A stretch of DNA of 64,000 bases from Micropterus salmoides (lineage: Eukaryota; Chordata; Actinopteri; Centrarchiformes; Centrarchidae). Below, in pieces: positions 25,601-34,110 of this stretch; within the stretch, counting starts at the first letter, position 1, and each line of letters starts with the position of its first letter. The notes below the pieces were generated by a model, which was not told the DNA's origin, searched no databases, and saw nothing but the letters and a program-made list of their open reading frames with translations. A program made the translations under genes and the position numbers. The stretch lies in NCBI RefSeq assembly GCF_014851395.1, contig NW_024040041.1, forward strand, positions 7,060,041 through 7,124,040, given 5' to 3'.

Positions 25601-27021
25601 CACCCCCCTCCTTCCCTCCCTCCAACATCCCAAGCCCGCCAAACGCCAAGCCGCTGAGCCCGTCTTCCCAGAGCCCCCACACCCCGCAAACTCCCACAAC
25701 ACCGCAGACGCCCCAAACTCCAGCTACTCCCAGCCCGACCCCGCCACCTGTCAAGCCCCCTCGCTCCTCCATTGGGGGTGTGTCGGTGGACAGTGGGATG
25801 GTGGGAGGTGGGGTGACGGCGCCAGCCACCACGACGACGGACTTCGGTGTGGATTCTTTGGTGCATCAGAAGCTGGAGGAGACGAGTGCGTCGCTGGCCG
25901 CGGCTCTGCAGGCCGTGGAGGACAAGATACTGCGGCAGGAGGAGTAAGCGCGCACACACACACACACACACATACTGTCTCATGTACTCAATTTTATAAT
26001 GCCCAATAATGCTGCAGAAGTGTGCGATTTCAGCCATAAAAAATTGTCCAGACATTCATGGATGAATCCTACTGACTTTTGTGATCTCGTGACGGTCGCT
26101 CTAGCGCCACCATGTGGTGGACATTTTTGGCTTTTAGTGAAATGTCTTGACAACTGTTGTCTGGATTACCATGAAATTTAGTAGAATTTCAGTTCCCCCT
26201 CTCAGAATGAATTGCAACCACTTTGGTGATCTCTCCATCATCTGGTCAAAATTTGTTTAATGCTTTGGTTTACGACCAAACTAGGACTAGCTCTGCACTG
26301 CAATATAAGAAAAATGCTGATGTTTCTGTATTTCTACGTCTTGGGTGGTGATGGAGCAGTGGATAAGACACAAGCCTTTGGTGTTCCCACTGTGACACAC
26401 TGTGTCCCTGAGCAACACAGTTAACCTCTCGTTGCCCCAGAAGCGTGACCTCTGACATACATAGCAATTGTAAGTCGCTTAGATAAAAGCGTCAGCAAAA
26501 TGAGAGATTATTCATGATTGTAGCCATCACCAACTTGTGGAACTAGTTTCAGCTTAATAGGCTTACTAGCTACAGCTGATAAAATCTGCCAGCTCAAAAT
26601 CAACAGTCACTGGTTAGAAATGAGAAGCCTGCTTTTGTCTACCTCTGTCTGAAATCAAGAATCCATGGTTTCAAAAATTATAAAGAATTTTGATTGTAAA
26701 TCTGTAATCATGAAAAACTGCATATATGTAATGGAAGAATGGAAAGCTTGACAGGTGTGGCAACACTAACTGAGGAGGGAGGGGTTTATCAAATTGTGAA
26801 TTTACCCCATATTTTCAGTACTGGTCTTTCCACCAGCCTGCGCTACTGTGAAAACTAGACGCCCAGATCTTTAAATAAAGTATAACAGTTGGTAAATGTT
26901 GTGTTTCTCTGTGTGTGTATTTAGCTCTGTGGCTGAGCAGAAGACCACGGTTAGCATCCTCGACGACATCGGCAGCATGTTCGATGACCTGGCCGACCAA
27001 CTCGACGCTATGCTGGAGTAA
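2073..27021 (+). CDS. caskin1: caskin1 (CASK-interacting protein 1), 3' 14 coding exons, 5' part off window
   Basis: Caskin1 is a neuronal scaffold that binds the CaMK domain of CASK and polymerises through tandem SAM domains. Exons read: 2073-2303, 5967-6071, 6899-7017, 12196-12277, 12776-12885, 15435-15545, 19314-19415, 19553-19691, 22106-22249, 22451-23658, 23784-24089, 24343-24913, 25439-25943, 26925-27021. All junctions are GT/AG and all phases match, giving about 1,275 codons with one stop. Visible in order are the CASK-binding motif NEEIWVLRKP, SAM1 (YDLPTISRMTPE then DLTAIGITKPGHRKK), SAM2 (ENIEFITDITWEDLHEIGI), a long Pro/Ser region with KKGPPPPPPKR, and the C-terminal tail ILDDIGSMFDDLADQLDAML. 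IWVLRK and the proline-rich region favour CASKIN1 over CASKIN2. The ankyrin repeats and SH3 domain of the family are absent because the window starts within an intron. It is convergent with traf7. Confidence 0.96.
2304..5966 (+). other. caskin1 intron with (TTA)n tract and repeat-family copy
   Basis: A (TTA)n microsatellite at about 2323-2361 lies 20 bases after the donor. The interval 4630-4900 is rich in TATG/TATA repeats. A copy of a dispersed repeat family lies at about 5415-5730. No coding exon is recognisable. Confidence 0.6.
5415..5730 (+). repeat. Dispersed repeat family B, copy 1 (degenerate)
   Basis: It shares the order of words seen at 11495, 14270 and 59910: a cagcaggcagacaaagttag-like stretch, then gaacatagtg, agcatttagcagctaa and a trailing A/T-rich end. 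It carries no coding sequence. Class unknown; possibly a MITE or SINE relic. Confidence 0.5.
5967..6071 (+). CDS. caskin1: caskin1 exon with CASK-binding motif
   Basis: The exon follows TTAAAG at 5961-5966 and ends at CAG|GTAACG. It is 105 nt, phase 1 to phase 1. It encodes SNEEIWVLRKPVAG, the EEIWVLRK motif that Caskin1 shares with Mint1 for docking on the CASK CaMK domain. The preceding residues are Ser/Pro/Gly-rich. Confidence 0.93.
6665..6892. repeat. (TG)n microsatellites before a caskin1 acceptor
   Basis: Two long TG tracts, about 6668-6728 and 6846-6891, lie in the 827-base intron. The second runs directly into the TATTGCAG acceptor and takes the place of a normal polypyrimidine tract. 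Confidence 0.9.
6899..7017 (+). CDS. caskin1: caskin1 exon, Gly/Ser-rich linker
   Basis: It begins after TTGCAG and ends AAG|GTATGG, phase 1 to phase 0. It encodes GGDRSSLGSSGSVTSVRSSG and SAGSTAHILHAQAEGVK, matching the Caskin1 segment after the CASK-binding motif. Confidence 0.93.
9176..9219 (+). repeat. Inverted repeat, left end of Penelope-like element
   Basis: It begins ttatccaacgaaggttgagg and is the inverse of 11427-11470 with two mismatches. Confidence 0.9.
9362..9934 (-). pseudogene. Penelope-like GIY-YIG endonuclease segment
   Basis: The open frame includes PKHKKNNLAYAIQCSEECTE, YIGETKEPLHKRMAQHRRAK and a downstream EAIYTRVEKPSLNRGGGLRH. The YIG half of GIY-YIG is kept; the first half reads YAIQ instead of GIY, so a catalytic-core position is probably lost. 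It is out of frame with the RT segment. Confidence 0.85.
10043..11001 (-). pseudogene. Penelope-like reverse transcriptase segment
   Basis: Two overlapping frames (11001-10642 and 10822-10043) together carry ILPADKGRCTVVLN, GLPKIHKKGDPLRPIISS, MVSYDLTSLFTCIPT, GCAMGSPVSPIVANIYMEE and the YVDDTW active site. The frame change near 10.65-10.8 kb and a second near 10.05 kb show decay. Confidence 0.87.
11192..11434 (-). pseudogene. Penelope-like N-terminal segment
   Basis: The frame encodes a charged, probably helical segment (DFIKKAQLS at its end) upstream of the RT in element orientation. I have no named domain for it. Its position next to the right inverted repeat makes it part of the element. 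Confidence 0.6.
11427..11470 (-). repeat. Inverted repeat, right end of Penelope-like element
   Basis: Read on the - strand it begins ttatccaacaaaggttgagg, matching the left copy at 9176-9219 with two differences. Confidence 0.9.
11495..11895 (+). repeat. Dispersed repeat family B, copy 2
   Basis: It starts with aacaatggatcaaatgtg (compare aacaatggatcacatgac at 59930) and continues through gttagcagctagctggtgaa, catagtggaacatttag, agagaccaatacagagctat and a gactccaaatgaatgctaat block shared with copy 3. No coding potential is seen. Confidence 0.6.
12196..12277 (+). CDS. caskin1: caskin1 exon (LLATVLSQ segment)
   Basis: It follows TTTTTGCAG and ends GCAG|GTAGGA, phase 0 to 1. It encodes LLATVLSQSAKAKEHLLEQS; the LLATVLSQ word is conserved in Caskin1. 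Confidence 0.92.
12776..12885 (+). CDS. caskin1: caskin1 exon, linker before SAM1
   Basis: It follows TTTTTCCAACAG and ends AAG|GTAGGA, phase 1 to 0. It encodes GPTSSSRTSSQSGCP and ends RKGEGPGEGK, which joins SSEAV at the start of SAM1 as in mammals. Confidence 0.9.
13590..13640. repeat. (TG)n microsatellite
   Basis: A nearly pure TG run with one GAG interruption, inside a caskin1 intron. Confidence 0.9.
14270..14535 (+). repeat. Dispersed repeat family B, copy 3
   Basis: It contains aacagcagacacagttagca, gaacatagtggagcatttag, cagctaaagagcaagatttc, gtgggtggagaccaaaaaca and gactcctacatgaatgataa, in the same order as copies 2 and 4. Confidence 0.65.
15435..15545 (+). CDS. caskin1: caskin1 exon, first half of SAM1
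   Basis: It follows CTCTCCCGTAG and ends GAG|GTAAGG; 37 codons, phase 0. It encodes SSEAVVQWLSDFQLQVYAPN and then GYDLPTISRMTPE, helices 1-3 of the first SAM domain. Confidence 0.97.
15880..16110. repeat. Fold-back repeat family C, fragment
   Basis: The left part reads cagcagccggttagcttagc and the right part carries the inverse words gcactaagctaatgtactgg and ctggctgctggtggcaactt. The same words occur at 30259-30661, 35915-36600 and 61750-61890. Confidence 0.5.
16750..18195. mobile_element. Composite non-autonomous DNA-transposon region
   Basis: Both edges carry iterated agtc words: aagtcaagtctcaagtctct at about 16777 and a longer array at 18068-18185 (gtccaagtcgagtctgaagt, cgacttaagtcggactcgag). 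Inside, the stretch ending at about 17541 reads on the - strand as agtgatgggcaaatgaagct, a start common in fish hAT-like repeats. It looks like one element within another. Exact ends and target duplications are not resolved. Confidence 0.4.
19131..19205. repeat. (TG)n/(GGTG)n microsatellite
   Basis: TG run with GGTG interruptions, about 110 bases upstream of the next caskin1 exon. Confidence 0.85.
19314..19415 (+). CDS. caskin1: caskin1 exon, second half of SAM1
   Basis: It follows TGTGTGTGTAG and ends CCT|GTGAGT; 34 codons, phase 0. It encodes DLTAIGITKPGHRKKMTSEI, the C-terminal SAM1 helix with the GHRKK end, then NDWLPEQKP linking to SAM2. Confidence 0.97.
19553..19691 (+). CDS. caskin1: caskin1 exon, most of SAM2
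   Basis: It follows TTCCTATAG and ends CTGG|GTAAGA, phase 0 to 1. It encodes ASLGEWLSAIGLSQYHQVLV, NGYENIEFITDITWEDLHEI and GITKL, the second SAM domain. Confidence 0.97.
20568..22030 (-). mobile_element. L2/CR1-type LINE fragment with reverse transcriptase and 3' tail
   Basis: The - strand encodes, in three shifted frames, LILLDLSAAFDTVNHRILLS, then FSYADDTQLYLSFPPDN and HLQLNLSKTELLVIPAKQS, then a C-terminal part with CNALLGGLQ and FNELALPSLH-like words. YADD is the RT active site. The 3' tail at 20571-20620 (catttggcagacgcttatcc, aaagcgacttacatttgagg) is the tail shared by fish L2 elements and some SINEs. The 5' part of the element is missing. Confidence 0.87.
20775..21833 (-). pseudogene. 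LINE reverse transcriptase, frameshifted
   Basis: Frames 21833-21444, 21769-21131 and 21233-20775 have to be combined to follow the domain, so at least two frameshifts are present. The usual GVPQGSVLGP word reads GVPLRSVLGP. It lies antisense to caskin1. Confidence 0.85.
22106..22249 (+). CDS. caskin1: caskin1 exon, end of SAM2
   Basis: It follows ATGTTTTAG and ends GATG|GTGAGC, phase 1 to 1. It encodes HQKKLMLAVKRLAEMQRSSD and a tail with KPPPITQQQEVMSIDSPPPD. GHQKKLMLAV is the SAM2 C-terminal helix. Confidence 0.96.
22451..23658 (+). CDS. caskin1: caskin1 large proline-rich exon
   Basis: It follows GTCTTCAG and ends CTGCAG|GTATTA; 1,208 nt, phase 1 to 0. It holds MSPKMSTFQDSELSTELQSA, TPPHTPTKTRTSSSSS, ERPQSPRSHPPQSPTHRG, a Gln-rich run (QPQQQQQQPQ), YATVTHRVSRSHSVR, QSFALRQKKKGPPPPPPKRS and SVRSIAAMLEMSSIGGG. 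These match Caskin1 block by block. PPPPPPKR and PxxP runs are candidate SH3/profilin ligands. The segment should be largely disordered. Confidence 0.97.
23784..24089 (+). CDS. caskin1: caskin1 exon, VVNRRRTISGPV region
   Basis: It follows TTTAACAG and ends GGACAG|GTAGCT; 102 codons, phase 0. It encodes VGKTRDAIGLDGEVVNRRRT, ISGPVSELVAAARR and SENLPFAEEGSLTIRRQG, all conserved Caskin words. RRRTIS is a possible basophilic kinase site (inference). Confidence 0.96.
24343..24913 (+). CDS. caskin1: caskin1 exon with repeated KRR(P)-type motifs
   Basis: It follows TTGTCTGCAG and ends CCCAG|GTACTC, phase 0 to 1. Three similar words recur: TATLKRRPR, SSTVKRRPK and TATMKRRL. It then encodes RKPKPPVSPKPVVGQIKRQG and NKRVPLPGPGTPGSPG, as in mammalian CASKIN1. 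Confidence 0.96.
25439..25943 (+). CDS. caskin1: caskin1 exon, proline-rich and QKLEETSASLAAAL segment
   Basis: It follows TTTCTGTAG and ends GGAGGA|GTAAGC, phase 1 to 2. It encodes KKIPPPVSPKPVPPPTAPKP, a long Pro/Thr/Ser stretch, and HQKLEETSASLAAALQAVED, a conserved helix. The frame meets an in-frame TAA just past the donor, so intron retention would end the protein 22 codons or so early and drop the conserved tail. Confidence 0.95.
26040..26280 (+). repeat. Dispersed repeat family D
   Basis: It contains tctggattaccatgaaattt, ttccccctctcagaatgaat and tggtgatctctccatcatct. A related copy on the same strand lies at about 56385-56520. Confidence 0.55.
26340..26505 (+). mobile_element. tRNA-derived SINE with L2-type tail
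   Basis: A tRNA-like head (gatggagcagtggataagac) is followed by gtgtccctgagcaacacagt and the tail gtaagtcgcttagataaaag. The tail is the inverse of the LINE tail at 20571-20620, consistent with a SINE mobilised by an L2-type LINE. Confidence 0.65.
26925..27021 (+). CDS. caskin1: caskin1 last coding exon, conserved C-terminal tail
   Basis: It follows GTGTGTATTTAG, phase 2, and ends in TAA at 27019-27021. It encodes SVAEQKTTVSILDDIGSMFD and DLADQLDAMLE, nearly identical to mammalian CASKIN1/2 ends. Confidence 0.98.
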
Positions 27022-27505
27022 CCATAGAAACCAGTCAGCGTGTCTCCACGTCAGCGCTGCACCAGGAGTGACTCAGATGGCACAATGGGCAATATGCCTC
27101 TCTGTCTCTCTCTCCTTCTTTTCATCCTGCTCTCTCTCCCGCTTATCCCCTTCTCACTCTTCCTGCCGTCCATCCGCCGCTGCTCCGGCAGACCTCTTTT
27201 CTCCTCCTCTTCCTCTCATCCCCTGGTGATGCTGATGATGAAAATGATGACGGCACAGCGCAACAGGCCTGGACAGACATGTGGCAGAAAGAGAGAGAGA
27301 GAGAGAGAGAGAGAGCAAGAATGGATAAAGAGAGAGACACTAAAAGAGAGGGTTAAAAAAAGGACCAATGACTGATGTGAAAAGAAAATTAAAAAAATCA
27401 CAAGATGGAGAGATGAAAAAAATGCAACGAAATGGAGGAGACTGCAATCAAAACGTGGGTCTTTTCAGAACGCCACATGGACTCATGAAGCTATCATGGC
27501 GAACA

Positions 27506-27511
27506 AATAAA
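27506..27511 (+). terminator. Candidate proximal poly(A) signal of caskin1
   Basis: AATAAA 485 bases after the caskin1 stop, within AACAAATAAACTAAAC. Usage is not shown by sequence. Confidence 0.4.
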
Positions 27512-28432
27512 CTAAACTAATACTGATTGAAAAACCAACTGTGTAATGAATCATAGTATGGTATGTGTACATTCTACGCATGGAGAGTTTATATCTACTG
27601 AAAAAGTCCTGCATTAGCACAGTAATATATAATATACCGATAAATATGAATCTCTAGCTCTTTGGTTTGATGTCTTGGTTCTGTGTGGAATGGTGACCTC
27701 TGGTGATGTGAAGATGTAAATGACTTGGTGGAAAGATTTTTATCTGTGACCAAAACGAGACTATTTAGCTCCTGAGGTGTGTGTGTGTGTGTGTGTGTGT
27801 GATAGAGATAGAGACAGTGTGACAGATGTGTGTATGTGAGCTTGCAGATTGTTGGAATTTCAGGATCAAATTCAGTTTCCTGTCATAGCTGCATCCACAC
27901 ACTCTGCTGCATCCTCATAATCACCCTCAACGTACACACACACACACACACACACACACTTAGGAGAAGCACAATGACCCATGCAGCCAGCTTGCACACA
28001 CACGGGAGCCCGCACAATATCAATTCAAATGAGAGAAGGGGAGGGAGGGAGAAAACTGCTGTGAGGCTACAGCAGGTTGCCTGAAAGCAGATGTTAAGTT
28101 GTAAAGTTTGTTTCCAGTAGGATGAGTCTTGAGGTCAAAGGTCAGTTTGGTTCTCAGTTGCTCCAAACTCCCCTGGGCAGTTTATTGCACCAGAGTTTCA
28201 AATCATTCCTGATACTGCTGTTATTTAAGGAAAAAAGAAACAAGGGCGTAGCAGCAAACTTCAGCTTTCCCACCTGAGGAAAACTGAATAACATTTGGTT
28301 GATTGATTTTGAGTGAAAATCAGTTTGTTAATATAGAGACCTTTTCATTCATGGTCTTGTCGAATTGCGATACAACATTTCAAGATTATAAGGACTTAAA
28401 TGAATGTGAATTCATTTTCAAGCACTTTTAAG

Positions 28433-28842
28433 TGGGGATGCACTGATCCAACTTTTTCTCTTCCGATACCATGACTCGGGGTATCTGCTGATGCAGATGA
28501 CCAATCCAGTATTAGCGCTCTCCTTGTTTTAAAATTTAAAGAGCCCCTCGGGACAAATTTTTAAGACATAAATAAAATACTCTGATTTGAATAATATATT
28601 GGTGTTTAATGTTTTTTCCACAAAAAAAGTTAATTTACCTACTTAAAACATCTTAATTACATCTTTAAAATCCAGAAACTATGAATATATACTAATATAT
28701 TTATTCTCACTAGTACTTAACTAATGAACACAAGATGTCTCCTAACATTGATGAAATAACTTTAATGTGGATTAGTTATTTCCGGGCAATACTGGATCCA
28801 GTCAATAAGGTCAGAATCTGCCCCGATACTGGTGCATCCCTA
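28433..28842. mobile_element. hAT-type MITE with perfect 8-bp target duplication
   Basis: Ends are tggggatgcac (left) and the inverse of tagggatgcacc (right). Both flanks carry CTTTTAAG (28425-28432 and 28843-28850), the 8-bp duplication typical of hAT. At 410 bp it has no transposase. Confidence 0.85.
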
Positions 28843-29173
28843 CTTTTAAGACCCTATATTAACACATACTTTTAAGATCCATAACTTTCTCTTTTTTTTC
28901 ACCAGGAAATAGAAAGTAATTTACAATAGGACTGAAACCCTTCCTGACACCTTCGCATCTTTATCTCTCTGGTCCCACTGTCCTAACCACCCACCCCGTG
29001 TTGCCATGACAATCTACATCATCACCCTCCCCATCCTCATCAGCATCACCATGGTTACTATACAGTGTGTTGCCACAACAGCGTGTTGATGGGATAAAAA
29101 AACTGTCTCTGCTAAGATGGAGCAAGCGGAGGCAGAGATCTGTGATGCTGGATGGTTTGTTTCAGTGCAACGT

Positions 29174-29469
29174 TTAAAGGGGCACTGCAGTGATTTAGTA
29201 TTGAACTTCCATAAAGCTGGGCTCTGGCGTGAGTCAAGCTCCAAAAGCACTGGATCCTATACTTAATTTTGTAACGCCTGCTTTTGGTTATAAAGTAAGC
29301 CCTTGCTGAAATAACCTTGATGACATCACTAGGACATCATCAGGGTTCTTTTTACAGATCTGACACAACTCCTTCAGGGCCTCAAAGTACATTAATAAAA
29401 CTATTTTTAAAAGCTGAGCTGTACTAACTAGGACTATCAACCCGTAAAAATGATGGAGTGCCCCTTTAA
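29174..29469. mobile_element. MITE with TTAA-flanked inverted ends
   Basis: The left end ttaaaggggcactgca mirrors the right end tggagtgcccctttaa with one mismatch. If TTAA is the duplicated target, the element ends are AGGGGCACT. TTAA points to a piggyBac-like mobiliser, though other superfamilies are possible. Confidence 0.65.
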
Positions 29470-30258
29470 GTTCCTCAAACAAACCAGAAACGGCATCCCG
29501 CGAGGTGCAACACTTCATTTGCACCTCAGTCCATTAAGAAAACCTAGGTTTCACAGTCCCATAGCAGCCACACTCAATATATAAATGAATAATAATTCAG
29601 AGAATAGTTGTGGTATTTAAATTATGATCACATAGAGATTATATATATGGATATTTGCAAAAAAAAAGAAGTGTATTTATGAAGTGTGTGTCATCCTGAA
29701 GACTATTTTTCAAAGTAAACAGAACTAATTGAGTGTTGAATCAGTTTGCTTCTCCATGCTTAAGTGGTCCGAGCTGATGAATACCATGTTGGGGTATTTC
29801 CAGGAAGTGTTTGTTTTTTAATTTTTTGTGTACATGTGTCAAGGTGTGGCGATCTGTATAATACAAGCAATTCTTGTTGTTCCGATTTATTATTTTTGTA
29901 TGATTTTCAATGCAATGTTCGGTTTCTTTTTCTTTGAAACATGTGCCTTGCTTTGTGATTTTGGTTTACAATTTTGTGATTTTGGACTACAATACAGTAG
30001 ATGGGTATGTACAATATAAGGGGCTCTCTCTTCTGTTTTATTATTTAAGATGTGATAGTAGAAAAGTAAGTGCCCCCCCACCATCACCACTGAGATGTGA
30101 TATTTGAAACATAAAATCATCAGACCTAAACAAAACCCAGGTAACCACAAGAGACGTCTTTCTCCCACGTCACAATTACAAACTAACTAATTTCAATAAG
30201 ACCGTAAAATAGCCACTGCGTTCACATGCTTGCGCTCATGTGCTATTTTGTCAGAACA

Positions 30259-30661
30259 TTAAAGTAGCAATGGAGCAACATTTTGGGAAATATTTGCTGT
30301 CTTTTTGAAAATTATATGAGAAGACACTCTCACCGTACAGTAAATATGAAGTTACAACCAGCAGTCGTTTAGCATAGCCTAGCATAAAGACTGAAGACTA
30401 GCACACAAATGTACAGTGTTATATCTTGTTATCTTTGTTAAAAAAACAAAACACATGTTGTGGTTGTTTATTACATTTTGACAGAGCTAGGCCAGGTGCT
30501 TTGTGTTTCCAGTCTTTGTTCCAAGCTATGCTAACCATCTGCTAGTGTTAGCTTCACATATAGCTTATAGACCTGTATGGGGTGTAAATCTTCTTGTATA
30601 ACTCTCTGCAAGAAAGCAAATTTAAGCAGATTTCCCCAAAATGTTTAACTACTACCTTTAA
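30259..30661. mobile_element. Palindromic fold-back MITE (family C)
   Basis: Left words ttaaagtagcaatggagcaa, cattttgggaaat and accagcagtcgtttagcata recur inverted at the right as tgctaaccatctgctagtgt, atttccccaaaatgtttaac and ctacctttaa. The whole 400 bp can fold on itself. No coding sequence. Confidence 0.65.
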
Positions 30662-31510
30662 CTGTACAACTAAAAACATAACGGTAATGAAGACTAATCA
30701 GTAAAATGTCAGTTTGGATAGTTGGTCCAGCTGTTGCCAGATGTTTGATAAATGCAAGTGTATGTGTGATTACATCTGACCAGATCAAATTCCATCATTG
30801 CCTTCAGAAAACAGGTACCAATTTGCTCTCTGATTTTTCTAACCTGATGTTCATGTTAAAGCCCAAGCAGAAATTAAGTTTGTCTAAACTATTTTGTAGC
30901 ACGTGAGTGCATGGTAACATTACTTTCATAGCAACTTCCCCTAATCAGATGGTTGAGGCTGTACAGAGGTCAAAGGTCAACTTGCACTTCCTTCAACATT
31001 GCAGACATGCTTCCTCTCCCTCACAGCTGCAGCTTACAGCTACACATTCTTGCTTTTAGACATGGCCCTGAAATGTTAAAGCTACACTTTGCCCTTTTCT
31101 CCTCCTTCCTTGGGTCTCATTTTGGTCATCTCCCATGCTGTAGGCATTACTGTGTGTTTGGACGGGTGGGGATTGCGGGCTACAAAGGTGAAATACTTCA
31201 GACAGTGAAAAAAACACAGATGGTCAAATACGTTGTGGATCAAAAAGTACTGTTCATTTTCTTTCTTAACAAAAGAAAAAGCCAAGCTGTTATTTGATTT
31301 TCCGCCTGTGCTTATCTGAACGGACACCGGACTGGTGTCTCCTCTGCTCTGCAGTTGACTGTATGTGAGTGCTTGTGAGAGGCCGTGTGTGTGCTATGTG
31401 TTGCTCTGCTATTGACTGTATGAAACCTGTGTGCGTGAGTGTGTGTGTGTGCTGTAGTGACTGGACAGTGGTGTGCTTGCAGTGACTGCATCTTATGGCC
31501 ATCTGCTCTG

Positions 31511-31520
31511 AATAAATAAA
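31511..31520 (+). terminator. Candidate distal poly(A) signal of caskin1
   Basis: Overlapping AATAAATAAA followed by a GT-rich stretch (tcgtgttgtg) about 40 bases later. This would give a 4.5-kb 3' UTR containing three MITEs. Confidence 0.35.
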
Positions 31521-32413
31521 TGTTCTATACAAACTGCACCTGAGCCTCCCTTCGTGTTGTGACGTGGAATCTGTATTTTCAAGGTCCTCCTGTTGGGGGC
31601 AGCACATGACTGCAATCCAGCACTCAAAAGTCAAAACATTTATTATTCCTTTTAAAGTGACCAAAAAAATTGACACCATAACGCTACTGTATTGTTATTA
31701 CACATTTTAGGGTGGGAATACTTACACCTTTATCAATATTTGGAGAACAGAGGGTATGCAATGAGGTCACTTTATCACACCACACCAACATCTTTAGCAC
31801 TGCTGAGTGGGTAAACAAACCTATAGGTCAGTTGTTCCCAACTTTTTTAGCATGTGACCTCTTGAAACACAGCTACATTGACTCAGTCTCTTCATTACGT
31901 TTTCCGTTATTCCTGATTTATACAGATACTTTTTATCCAGTTATCAGAAATTTCCAGTTTAACTAATAGTTGCTTAATATTTAGTTAATATTCCATCATG
32001 AATACACAGATTATCTTTCCATATGCTTGACCTAAAAACGAAAAATAAAGACTGAACTGAAGTTCCACTTGAGCATTGTCCACAGCTTTCGATCTCATGG
32101 TCTTCATCTCATGATTTGTGAAACTTTGTTTCATGTGATAATGCGTGGTTGTACATGAGGAGGAGGTTGAAACCACTGTATCTTCAAGGATGGTGTTTTG
32201 GGTTACAAGTGAATGATGAAGACCATTAGATGCAGTTGGAAGACCTGAAAAAGCTAGTAAGTGAACCTTTAAAAAATAAAAAATAAATCAAACAACCAAA
32301 CACAATGTAAAAAACTACAACTTTTATGCATGATTTCCATATGCTATGCACCTGCACAGATAGTTTCATTGTTGAAATAAATCAGATCAACAGCTCTCAA
32401 AGTGTACAACAGT

Positions 32414-32419
32414 TTTATT
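32414..32419 (-). terminator. Candidate poly(A) signal of traf7
   Basis: AATAAA on the - strand (gatcaataaaactgttg), 2.66 kb past the traf7 stop. Nearer TTTATT words occur at about 33450 and 34250-34350, so the true site is uncertain. Confidence 0.3.
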
Positions 32420-33589
32420 GATCAATGATCAAATCAGGCTTACATGATTATACAAGTATACAAGAAATCACTGAGACTGTCAGCAAAGACACTTCCTCTC
32501 TTACCCACTATCTTTCTCACCAAGGCTACATTAAGTAGTGGCCAGATCTGCATTAGGCAAAGGAGAAGGCAAAATACTTCTGAACATTTGTAAAAACCTA
32601 ATTTAGCCCAGGTGTCTAAATTCCCTCCCAGGCATATTTAGTCTTTGTTTTCATATTTTTAACCCAATATGGGTCCTGAAACATGATTTAGCTCAATGGG
32701 TTCTCTGCATTTGCCTCTGGGAGTGTGAAGGTTAATTACACATAGTCAACTGCTTGCCTTCACGTTAAGTCCATTGAGTGATACAGTCATAAAACAACAA
32801 TCACTGTTAATCTCTGGTTATGTTCATTCTAACCAGTTGTGGTTAGAGGTCAGGGTGTGGGAGAGGAGGGAGAGGCAGAATGAGGGGAGAAAAAGACATA
32901 TCATCACAATCTTTCCTTACTTTTCATCCACACATATGGCACTCATTGAAACACACTCACATATACGCAATAACAGACACACACACACACACACAGTCAG
33001 TCTTCCTCACTCCCTGTCCCTCTCTGTTGTGTAGGCCAGTGTGAGTCATCCTCATGGGCACGTCCGCATCCAGGCTCGGCACTATCTGTTATTTTACATA
33101 ACTGTACAACCGTTGAATGGCTCTGAATACAGCTCTATCATGGCACTAATAGAAAACTCAGTAAATCTATAGATCTCTCATTCTCTTAAAAGTCTTCACT
33201 TAATAAAAGGTGTTTTATAAAGGCTGGTTTCAACCGGGTGACAACCACAATGAACAAGTAGGGAGGAAATGTGTTGCTGCAACTGCATCCATGTCATGTT
33301 TCTTTGTCTAGAACTGAAATGCAGTGTTAAGAGACGAACGCTCTGCCTCTGGACATCGTCTGCTAAAAGATGGAAATATCTTCAGTCCAGTTTGAATGCT
33401 AGTCAGCCAATGTTATTATCAATACACTAACTGGTCTGACAGTGCAGGAATACTTTATTTTTCAGGGTTCATCATAGCCAGATTCTGACTGAAGGGTGTT
33501 GTATGTATGTATGTATGAGGGTATTGAGTGATTCTACATGCAGATCTTTGCTGCTGATCAACCAGTCTGTCGGGCACAAAACTAGGCTA

Positions 33590-34110
33590 TGGTCGCTTTC
33601 ACACCTATAGTTTGGTTCATTTGGTCGGAATCTTTAACTGTAATGTTAAGGAGACAATAGTTACGGTGTGATAACTACAGTTCACTCACTTCTTGATCAG
33701 GAACTGTCAAAATACACAACCGACCTCTTTGAACTCACTTTCTGATGTAGAAGGGAAAATCCCAGTCACATGGTGACCTGCATACGTGATATACTGGCTA
33801 GCTCTAAAGGTTACCAAACTACTTGTACAGATTGCTTATGAGATCAGTTTCAGAAGACAAATTTAATAGTAATTTAGCTTTGGAATTCTCACTGCAATCA
33901 ATATATATCTACATTCAGCTTCACTTTCACACGACAAACAAACCACACCAGTGGGCTTGGACTCCTTATCAGGCGGTCTCAGGTCAGTTCTTTGCACCAC
34001 ACAAGAGTTCGACTGACAGCTCTTTACACCGGCCTAAATGAACCAAACCAAACAGGCAAACGCACCACCAGAGCTTGTTTGAGCTGAACCAAAAAGCACC
34101 CCAACTCTGA
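33590..34110. mobile_element. Degenerate MITE-like relic
   Basis: The left edge tcgctttcacacctatagtt and the right part aaatgaaccaaaccaaacag/gagctgaaccaaaaagcac look like a decayed inverted pair common in fish genomes. Ends are not exact. Confidence 0.4.

Larger units (their letters stand above)
25944..26924 (+). other. caskin1 last intron with SINE
   Basis: (CA)n at about 25952-25972, a percomorph-type repeat at about 26040-26280, and a tRNA-derived SINE at about 26340-26505. Confidence 0.6.
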
